12,092 nucleotides of DNA. It comes from Oscillospiraceae bacterium. GTDB lineage: Bacteria > Bacillota > Clostridia > Oscillospirales > Oscillospiraceae. Made by a program: the position numbers and the translations under genes. The notes under the pieces were generated by a model, which was given only the letters and a program-made list of their open reading frames with translations, ran no database searches and had not been told where the DNA came from. Location: contig JAFZQQ010000199.1 of NCBI GenBank assembly GCA_017620315.1, forward strand, positions 1 through 12,092. The letters run 5' to 3'. Below, piece by piece: positions 6,173 through 12,092 of the stretch (position 1 is its first letter; every line of letters begins with the position of its first letter).

Positions 6173-8779
6173 ATGGATCTTAACTGGAGCGAAGACGTTC
6201 GCAAGCTTTCGCACGTTGCGCTTGTGATGGCGGCGGTGGCATTTTCACTGGCGCTGGTGGTGCTCGGCATTGTTTTCGGATGGGAGACATGGACGATTCC
6301 GGTCGTCATCGTCGGAGGCGGAGTCTGCCTGACGCTGCACGTTGCCCGCATTGCTTCGGAGCATGAGCGGCTGGTCGTCTATTCCATCATTCTGCTGCTG
6401 GAGCTGTTTTATTACAGTGTGAAAGCGGGCTCGGTGTATGACATTACACCGGTGATCGCAATCATGATCGTGCTTTTTGCCATGACCGGCAACAAGTCGC
6501 TTATTTATTTCTGCATAGCCGTCGGCTACGCGGGCATGGTGTTCCATTTGATCGAGGCTTCAAAAAGCACGGGACTGGATTTGAGCATGCGCTCCGTTTT
6601 CCGCACGGTGGGGCATTTTATCCTTGTGATGATCACGGGCCTTGTCACGCTGCGACTTATGGATTACTGGAAAAAGATGGGCGAGACCTATCTCAAGCGT
6701 GTGGAGAAGGCTACGGAGGAAAATCAAAAAATCAGCAATTTTCTCGTCAATGTTTCCCATGAGGTGCGCACTCCGGTCAACGCTGTCGTGGGCATTTCAA
6801 CGGTGATGCTCAAGCGTGCGGAGGACGAGGAGGTCAGAAAGGATCTTCGTTCCATTCAGGACGCGGGAAGGCGCGTTGCGGAGCAGGTGGGGGACATACT
6901 CGACTTCACCGAGATAGACATGGACAAGCTGGTGGTATCCAACGAAAGCTATATGCTTGCCTCGCTTGTCAACGACGTGATCGCTGAGCATCCTGCGCGG
7001 ACGCTGGGGGACTGCGAGCTTATCTTCGACGTGGACACAAGCGTTCCCACGGCGATGGTAGGCGACAGCGTGAAGATAAAAAAGATACTCCACCATCTGA
7101 TAGACAACGCCGTGAAGTTTTCGCAGAAGGGCGGAGTATATGTTCGCGTCCACAGCGAAAAACGACCCTACGGCGTCAACCTCTGCATCGATGTGACCGA
7201 CACCGGCATCGGCATGACGAAAAGCGAGCTGGAGCACATCTACGACAGCTTTTACCAGTCGGATTCCGGACGCTCAAGAATGGCGGGAGGGCTCGGACTG
7301 GGGCTTACCATCGTGCGCGGTATGGTCGACCGGATGAAGGGCTTTATCACAATAAACAGCGTTTACGGGGAGGGCACGACGGTCAGCATCAGCATTCCGC
7401 AGGAGGTCGTCGACAAGAACAACTGCATATCGATAGAAAACAACAAGCAGCTTTGCATAGCCGGCTTTATTCGCCTTGAGAAGCTCGAGGTGCCGCGCGT
7501 GAGGGAGTTCTATTCCGAGCTCATCGGCAATATGTCGCGCGGACTGGGGCTTGCCGCTTATATGGTGAAGAATACCGAGGAGCTTGAACTGCTGCGTCAG
7601 ACCTATGGACTTACGCATATTTTCGTCGGCGAGGAGGAGTTCGTTTCCTCAATAGATTACCTTGAACCTCTTTCGACGGAGATCAGCGTGATCGTCATCG
7701 CGAGCGAAAGCTTCCGGCTTCTTCCCGGCGCGGCCATCAGGGTGCTGTATAAGCCGTTTTCCTGCTTTACGGTCGCCTCGATGCTCTGCGCGGAGACCGA
7801 GAACGATGTGCTTTGGGACGAGACAAGACAGCTGAGCACACCCGGACTTGAGGTGCTTGTCGTCGACGACGAGCCGATGAACCTTCTGGTCGCAGAGGGT
7901 ATATTCCGCGAGTACGGAATGAACGTCGAAACCGCGCGCTCCGGGCCGGAGGCAATAGAAAAGTGCAGGGAAAAACAGTACGACGTCGTCTTTATGGATC
8001 ACATGATGCCGGAGATGGACGGCGTGGAGGCCATGAAGGCGATCCGCGACAACGCCGGAAAGAAGGACGCTCAGAGCATCATGATCGCGTTGACCGCAAA
8101 CGCCGTGAGCGGCGCGCGGGAGATGTTCATATCGGAGGGCTTTGACGGGTTCGTCGCGAAGCCGATCGAGATAACGGAGCTTGAACGCGTGCTCAAGCGG
8201 GTGCTCCCGAAATCCTCCATCAGCTTCGACGCGCCGGGTTTGCAGGAGGCGCGAAAAGAGCCCGACAAATCCGCCGCCCCGAAAAGAGAAACCGCGGAGA
8301 GCCTTTTCTCAAGGCTCGAGGCTGTGGGCGTCAATACGGTCGGGGGGATGCACTACTGCCGCAACGATCCCGCTTTTTATCGTATGCTGCTGGGTGAATT
8401 TGAAAAGAATGCCGACGACAGACTGATACAGTTCCGCGAGCAGTATCGCAATAAGGACTGGAAGAACTACGCGGTGAACGTTCACGCGCTCAAGAGTACC
8501 TCGGCGATGATCGGCGCGGAGAAGCTTTCGGAGATCGCGGCGTTTCTTGAAAACGCGGCGAAGCGCAGGGACGAGGCCGCGATAGGCGAGCGCCACGAGG
8601 AAATGCTTGCAAAGCTTGCGGAGGTGCTCAGCGCGTTCAAGAGCGGCGTGGAGCAGGAATCGATTGAACCGGTTGGGGAGGAGATCATGGAATTTGACCC
8701 GGCCGGAGATGACGAGATCATGGAGTTTGCCCCGGCAGAAGACGGCGGCGAGCAGGGAGGCCGAGACAATGATCAATAA
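6173..8779 (+). CDS. Membrane hybrid histidine kinase with pseudo-receiver, receiver and Hpt
   Basis: The product is 868 aa. Residues 1-162 contain about six hydrophobic segments (near 14-35, 41-58, 67-85, 90-105, 110-127, 142-162) without a recognisable ligand domain; a charged helix (163-190) leads to HisKA with His196 ('VNVSHEVRTPVNAV'). The HATPase has Asn312 ('LIDNAVKF'), 'DTGIGM' (343-348) and 'GGLGLGLTI'. Residues about 425-545 resemble a receiver only in outline ('VLYKPFS' keeps the Lys); no acidic pocket or acceptor Asp is seen. The following receiver is intact: Asp565-566, Asp609 ('FMDHMMPEMDG'), Thr641, Lys663. An Hpt domain has His771 ('VHALKSTSAMIG'). The acidic tail repeats 'EIMEF[DA]PA' twice. 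The SD-like GAGGGTG lies 6 bases before the ATG. Its 3' end overlaps the next gene by 11 bases, suggesting coupled translation. Confidence 0.93.
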   Translation: MDLNWSEDVRKLSHVALVMAAVAFSLALVVLGIVFGWETWTIPVVIVGGGVCLTLHVARIASEHERLVVYSIILLLELFYYSVKAGSVYDITPVIAIMIVLFAMTGNKSLIYFCIAVGYAGMVFHLIEASKSTGLDLSMRSVFRTVGHFILVMITGLVTLRLMDYWKKMGETYLKRVEKATEENQKISNFLVNVSHEVRTPVNAVVGISTVMLKRAEDEEVRKDLRSIQDAGRRVAEQVGDILDFTEIDMDKLVVSNESYMLASLVNDVIAEHPARTLGDCELIFDVDTSVPTAMVGDSVKIKKILHHLIDNAVKFSQKGGVYVRVHSEKRPYGVNLCIDVTDTGIGMTKSELEHIYDSFYQSDSGRSRMAGGLGLGLTIVRGMVDRMKGFITINSVYGEGTTVSISIPQEVVDKNNCISIENNKQLCIAGFIRLEKLEVPRVREFYSELIGNMSRGLGLAAYMVKNTEELELLRQTYGLTHIFVGEEEFVSSIDYLEPLSTEISVIVIASESFRLLPGAAIRVLYKPFSCFTVASMLCAETENDVLWDETRQLSTPGLEVLVVDDEPMNLLVAEGIFREYGMNVETARSGPEAIEKCREKQYDVVFMDHMMPEMDGVEAMKAIRDNAGKKDAQSIMIALTANAVSGAREMFISEGFDGFVAKPIEITELERVLKRVLPKSSISFDAPGLQEARKEPDKSAAPKRETAESLFSRLEAVGVNTVGGMHYCRNDPAFYRMLLGEFEKNADDRLIQFREQYRNKDWKNYAVNVHALKSTSAMIGAEKLSEIAAFLENAAKRRDEAAIGERHEEMLAKLAEVLSAFKSGVEQESIEPVGEEIMEFDPAGDDEIMEFAPAEDGGEQGGRDNDQ
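8681..8746 (+). repeat. 33-base tandem repeat, two copies, at the kinase gene's 3' end
   Basis: Two adjacent in-frame copies, 8681-8713 and 8714-8746, are nearly identical over their first 24 bases. They encode an 11-residue unit of the form E-I-M-E-F-[D/A]-P-A-[G/E]-D-[D/G], at residues 837-847 and 848-858 of the hybrid kinase. The unit is acidic with a hydrophobic core and lies in a tail after the Hpt domain. Confidence 0.8.
8755..8760 (+). promoter_or_regulatory. Ribosome binding site fixing the kinase-DegV start
   Basis: GGGAGG lies 8 bases before ATG 8769, inside the end of the preceding gene. This picks 'MINKLMDRLL' as the N-terminus. The frame stays open upstream to an ATG at 8607, but that stretch would add 54 Arg/Ser-rich residues that merely shadow the preceding gene. 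Confidence 0.85.
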
Positions 8780-11471
8780 ACTGATGGATCGGCTGCTCAA
8801 ATCTGAGCGCGATATACGCGAGCGCCTGTTCCTCCTGATGACCATCCCTGCCCTTGCGGGAATATTCATCGTTTTCATCATTGAACTCATTATAGGCGCC
8901 GACTTGTATGAGGTATCTGTGCTCGGCGGAGGCTTTGCGTTTCTTGCAACCTCGACCTTCTTCTCCATCCGCTTCAACAAGCTGCGCCTAGGCACGGATA
9001 TAGCCGCATTCTTTACGATTTTCGCGCTGCTTCCACTGGGCTTTTTTACCGGCGGAGGCATAAACGGAGGCGCTCCGCTGTGGTTTGTATTCGCAATGGT
9101 GTTCGTGAGCATGGCGGTGCCGGGGAAATCGCGCTATTTCTTCCAGATAGCCTGTGCCGTTGTACAGTTTGCCTGCTATTTGGTGGCATACAAATACCCG
9201 AATCTGATGAGCATGCGCCCTTTGAACGTCATTTACCACGACTCGTTTACCTCAACGCTGATGGTGGGCGTGCTGATCAGCCTTCTTGCGGGCTTTGAGA
9301 TCGCGGTCTACCGCGAGGAGAGCAAACGCTCGACGGTGCAGCGCGAGGAGATAGACCATCTTATCAAGGCGCAGAACCAGTTCTTCTCGAATATGAGCCA
9401 CGAGATACGCACACCGATCAACACGATCATCGGTCTCAACGAAATGATCCTTCGCGAGGATATTTCGGAGGAGGTAGCCGACGACGCGGCCAACATCCAG
9501 GCCGCAAGCCGTCTGCTGCTGCACCTGATCAACGATATCCTCGATATGTCGAAAATCGAGTCGGGCAAGATGGAGCTTGTGAACTCCGCCTACGAGGTCT
9601 CCGCGATGGTGTCCGACATCGTGGGCATGATGTGGATACGCGCCCACGAAAAGGGACTGGAGTTCCACGTTGACGTCGACCCCGCGATACCGGCGGAGCT
9701 GTACGGCGACGAGGTGCGCATCCGGCAGATACTGATCAACATTCTGACCAATGCCGTCAAGTATACGCAGGAGGGCTCTGTGACCATATCCATCCAGGGC
9801 AGAAGGCAGGACATGGAGACCGAGATACTGACCTGCTCCATCAGCGATACCGGCATCGGGATCAAGAAGGAGAGCATTCCGCATCTGTTTTCAGCCTTTC
9901 GCCGTGTGGACGAGGAGAAGAACCGCCATATAGAGGGCACGGGACTGGGACTTTCGATCGTCAAGCAGCTTGTGGATCTTATGCACGGGACGATCACCGT
10001 CAACAGCGTTTATACGCAGGGTTCGACCTTCATCGTCGAGATCCCGCAAAAGGTCATCTCGGAGAGAAAGATCGGCGAGGTCAACCTTGAGGTCCGCCAC
10101 GCGATGAACCACCTTACCCAGTACAGACAGAGCTTCGAGGCGCCGGACGCCAGAGTGCTGGTCGTCGACGATGACGCCGCCAACCGCCTGGTGGTCACGA
10201 AGCTTCTGCGCGAAACGAAGATCTCGATAGACACGGCGCAAAGCGGCGCGGAGGCGCTGAAAAAAACCTATGAGAACCGTTACCATGTGATCTTGATGGA
10301 TCACATGATGCCGGAGATGGACGGCATAGAGTGCCTGCGCGCGATACGCGAGCAGGTCGGCGGCCTTTGCCGCGACTCAAAGGTCATAGCTCTTACGGCA
10401 AACGCGGGAAGCGAGGAGCGCGAGCTCTACGCTTCGGTGGGCTTTGACGGGTATCTTGTAAAGCCGGTGAGCGGCGATGAGCTTGAGCGCGAGCTGCGGC
10501 GCATGCTCCCGCAGGAGCTGGTCAGCGAGTACAGAGGCAACTCGACGCTTGCGGAAAAGCTCGGCGCGACGCTGCGCACAAACCAGAAAAAAGTCCCCGT
10601 CACCATCTCGACGGACAGCGTGTGCGGGACCCCGAAAAGCATCGCGGAGAAGTACGGCATCGCCGTCATACCGTACCATGTGCATACGGACGACGGAATT
10701 TTCCTTGACGGCATAGAGACTGAGACACGCGGCGTGATCGACTATATAGAGCGGGGAGAGGGCCCGGTGCATTCCGAACCGCCGCAGGTGGAGGAATACG
10801 AGGAGTTCTTTGCAAAGCAGCTCCTGCGCTCGACAAACATACTCCATATCTCGCTTTCGTCGGGGATAGGCAAGGGCTTTTCCGTAGCCTCCGGCGCGCG
10901 CCAGACGTTCGGAAACGCCACGGTCATCGACAGCATGCAGGTGTGCTACGGCGCGGGAATTGTGGTCACCACCGCGGCGGAGCTTGCGAAAAAGGGCGCG
11001 AGCGTTTCTCAGATCACCGAGGAGATCAGAAGGATGATACCCAACATCCGCACGAGCTTCGTTGTCGACAACACCGAGTACCTCACGCGTTCGGGGCGGT
11101 TGGAGCGCGCGTTCAACAGATTCGCCGGCGCGTTTATGCTTCACCCCGTGGTCACGGTCAAAAACGGAAGGTTTAAGGTCCAAAGGGTCTTTGCCGGAAG
11201 CAAAATGCGTGTTTGGAAGCGCTATATCGCGCTTGCGCTCGACACGAAAAAGAGAATAGACAAGAGCAAGGTCTTTGTCGGCTATGCGGGATTGAGCGAC
11301 GAGGAGCTCAAAATCATAGAGGCCGAGATAAAAAGAAAGGTCGAGTTTGAGGAGATCGTGTTTGGCTGCGTTTCTCCCGCGATCGCTATAAACTGCGGTC
11401 CGGGCACCTTCGGCATGGCGTTCAGGACCATTTCGGAGGACGAAAAAAGCAGAACTGACGTCGGCAATTGA
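8769..11471 (+). CDS. Membrane hybrid histidine kinase-receiver-DegV fusion
   Basis: The 900-aa product begins with about six membrane segments (near 20-42, 50-67, 76-96, 102-118, 123-141, 160-180) and a charged linker. HisKA has His211 ('SNMSHEIRTPINTI'), HATPase has Asn328 ('ILTNAVKYT'), 'DTGIGI' (360-365) and 'GTGLGLSI'. The receiver has Asp467-468, Asp511 ('MDHMMPEMDG'), Thr543 and Lys565. After a linker, residues about 609-890 form a full-length DegV domain: 'STDSVCG' (614-620), 'HISLSSGIGKGF', 'VIDSMQVCYGAG', 'YLTRSGRLE' and 'NCGPGTFG' (875-882). DegV proteins (FakB in staphylococci) bind fatty acids and present them to a kinase, FakA. Here the domain may sense a lipid or be an output (inference). 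Some usual ligand-contact residues differ. There is no Hpt domain; the previous protein's Hpt could serve it. Confidence 0.92.
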   Translation: MINKLMDRLLKSERDIRERLFLLMTIPALAGIFIVFIIELIIGADLYEVSVLGGGFAFLATSTFFSIRFNKLRLGTDIAAFFTIFALLPLGFFTGGGINGGAPLWFVFAMVFVSMAVPGKSRYFFQIACAVVQFACYLVAYKYPNLMSMRPLNVIYHDSFTSTLMVGVLISLLAGFEIAVYREESKRSTVQREEIDHLIKAQNQFFSNMSHEIRTPINTIIGLNEMILREDISEEVADDAANIQAASRLLLHLINDILDMSKIESGKMELVNSAYEVSAMVSDIVGMMWIRAHEKGLEFHVDVDPAIPAELYGDEVRIRQILINILTNAVKYTQEGSVTISIQGRRQDMETEILTCSISDTGIGIKKESIPHLFSAFRRVDEEKNRHIEGTGLGLSIVKQLVDLMHGTITVNSVYTQGSTFIVEIPQKVISERKIGEVNLEVRHAMNHLTQYRQSFEAPDARVLVVDDDAANRLVVTKLLRETKISIDTAQSGAEALKKTYENRYHVILMDHMMPEMDGIECLRAIREQVGGLCRDSKVIALTANAGSEERELYASVGFDGYLVKPVSGDELERELRRMLPQELVSEYRGNSTLAEKLGATLRTNQKKVPVTISTDSVCGTPKSIAEKYGIAVIPYHVHTDDGIFLDGIETETRGVIDYIERGEGPVHSEPPQVEEYEEFFAKQLLRSTNILHISLSSGIGKGFSVASGARQTFGNATVIDSMQVCYGAGIVVTTAAELAKKGASVSQITEEIRRMIPNIRTSFVVDNTEYLTRSGRLERAFNRFAGAFMLHPVVTVKNGRFKVQRVFAGSKMRVWKRYIALALDTKKRIDKSKVFVGYAGLSDEELKIIEAEIKRKVEFEEIVFGCVSPAIAINCGPGTFGMAFRTISEDEKSRTDVGN

Positions 11472-11484
11472 TGGGGGATCGTTT

Positions 11485-11985
11485 ATGGACGGACTTAGTA
11501 ACACCGACCGGCTGACCGGCGCGCTCAACGGCGACGCGTATGCTCGGTATGTAAAAAAGCTCGACGCGGAGACGGAGAGCACGGAAAGACCGTTTGGGGT
11601 AGTATCGGTTGACATAAATTTTTTGAAGCGCTTGAACGACGCCTATGGGCGCGAGCATGGGAATATCTGCCTCAAGGCCTGCTTTGCGCTGGTAAACGGC
11701 ATCTTTGCGCCGTATCCCGTGTTCCGGATACAGGGCGACGAGTTTGTTGTTCTTCTTGAAAATGACGCGCTCGAAAAACAGAACGCGCTTGTCAAAGACC
11801 TTCGCGAGGCTCTTGGGCGCAGCGCCGGGGACGATGCTCTTCGCCCGTGGGAGCAGGTTTCGGCATCGGTCGGCTGCGCAGTGTTTGAACCCGGCAGGGA
11901 TCGCGGCTGCAACGACGTTTTGAGACGCGCAGAGGAGGTCATGTACGCCGAAAGGCCTGCTCTTAGGACGGAGGGCGTGGGTTGA
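11485..11985 (+). CDS. Short GGDEF-domain protein (predicted diguanylate cyclase, unusual residues)
   Basis: The 166-aa product is little more than one GGDEF domain, the fold that makes cyclic-di-GMP from two GTP. The start 'NTDRLTGALNGDAY' is the usual opening. Metal-site Asp43 ('VVSVDINFLKRLNDAYG') and base-contact Asn51 are kept, and the signature is 'RIQGDEFVVLL', with Gln83 for the first Gly. Arg56 replaces the usual His of 'YGH', Asn60 stands where Asp (PleD Asp344) is usual, and Glu156 replaces the Lys of the late 'MYxAK' motif. No RxxD inhibitory site precedes the signature. No sensor, receiver or membrane part is present. SD GGGGGA lies 6 bases before the ATG, 13 bases after the DegV-fusion gene. 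Catalytic activity is possible but not assured; some of these variants are frequent in clostridial GGDEF proteins. Confidence 0.88.
   Translation: MDGLSNTDRLTGALNGDAYARYVKKLDAETESTERPFGVVSVDINFLKRLNDAYGREHGNICLKACFALVNGIFAPYPVFRIQGDEFVVLLENDALEKQNALVKDLREALGRSAGDDALRPWEQVSASVGCAVFEPGRDRGCNDVLRRAEEVMYAERPALRTEGVG
11970..11975 (+). promoter_or_regulatory. Ribosome binding site supporting a TTG start
   Basis: GGAGGG lies 6 bases before TTG 11982, near the end of the GGDEF gene. No ATG or GTG in the same frame with similar support is visible before the conserved motif, so TTG is the likely start of the nucleotidyltransferase gene. Confidence 0.65.
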
Positions 11986-12092
11986 AGCCCAATCAGCACC
12001 GGGTACGGATACCGGAGGGCGCGGTCGACATACTTCGCTTGCTCGCCTCCGCCGGATACGAGGCGTATCTTGTCGGCGGCTGCGTCCGCGAC
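11982..12092 (+). CDS. cca: CCA tRNA nucleotidyltransferase / poly(A) polymerase family, N-terminal fragment
   Basis: Thirty-seven codons are visible before the window ends. The sequence 'IPEGAVDILRLLASAGYEAY' followed by 'LVGGCVRD' is the start of the class II nucleotidyltransferase head domain, where GG(x)VRD shapes the active site. In bacteria this family adds or repairs the CCA end of tRNAs; the fragment cannot separate CCA-adding from A-adding or poly(A) polymerase members. The TTG start overlaps the TGA of the GGDEF gene (TTGA), so translation is probably coupled and the gene appears to be part of the signalling operon. The rest lies outside the window. Confidence 0.85.
   Translation, partial: MKPNQHRVRIPEGAVDILRLLASAGYEAYLVGGCVRD

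Noticed and set aside
8607..8768. Upstream in-frame start that would lengthen the DegV-fusion kinase by 54 residues
   Set aside because: The extension lies in the coding end of the preceding gene and has shadow-frame composition; GGGAGG 8 bases before ATG 8769 fixes the start.
10377..11615. Open frame on the minus strand opposite the DegV domain
   Set aside because: It crosses the boundary between two well-supported plus-strand genes and its translation matches no family I recognise.

Overview
The window looks like a GC-rich chromosome segment from a Gram-positive anaerobe of the class Clostridia, perhaps Oscillospirales-like. The reasons are strong GGAGG-type ribosome binding sites, hybrid histidine kinases of the clostridial 'SHEIRTPIN / DHMMPEMDG / HALKSTS' style, a clostridial-style GGDEF protein and a DegV-family domain. 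The taxonomy is an inference from style only. No mobile element, tRNA, rRNA or CRISPR array is visible.

Layout. The left edge (1-1038, + strand) holds the 3' part of an AIM24/TIGR00266-family gene followed by pcp (pyroglutamyl-peptidase I). A perfect 13-bp hairpin at 1061-1090 separates them from a convergent two-gene operon. That operon (1103-5486, - strand) encodes a 1191-aa membrane hybrid histidine kinase carrying HD-GYP and Hpt domains, and a response regulator made of a pseudo-receiver plus a true receiver. A divergent, AT-rich promoter region (5487-5739) has a recognisable promoter on each strand. From it a + strand operon runs to the right edge: single-domain response regulator (5740-6156), membrane hybrid kinase with Hpt (6173-8779), membrane hybrid kinase fused to a DegV domain (8769-11471), short GGDEF protein (11485-11985), and the start of a CCA-adding-enzyme gene (11982-end, TTG start).

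How the genes may work together. Between 1103 and 11985 lie three kinase cores, five intact receivers, three degenerate receivers, two Hpt domains and no DNA-binding output domain. The outputs that can be seen are an HD-GYP phosphodiesterase domain (cyclic-di-GMP breakdown), a GGDEF domain (cyclic-di-GMP synthesis, with unusual residues) and a DegV fold (fatty-acid-binding family). The best reading is a dense phosphorelay cluster whose outputs are a second messenger and possibly a lipid ligand, not direct transcription control. The most unusual element is the transmembrane kinase-receiver-DegV fusion. These functional links are inferred from domain content and gene order; which protein signals to which cannot be read from the sequence.
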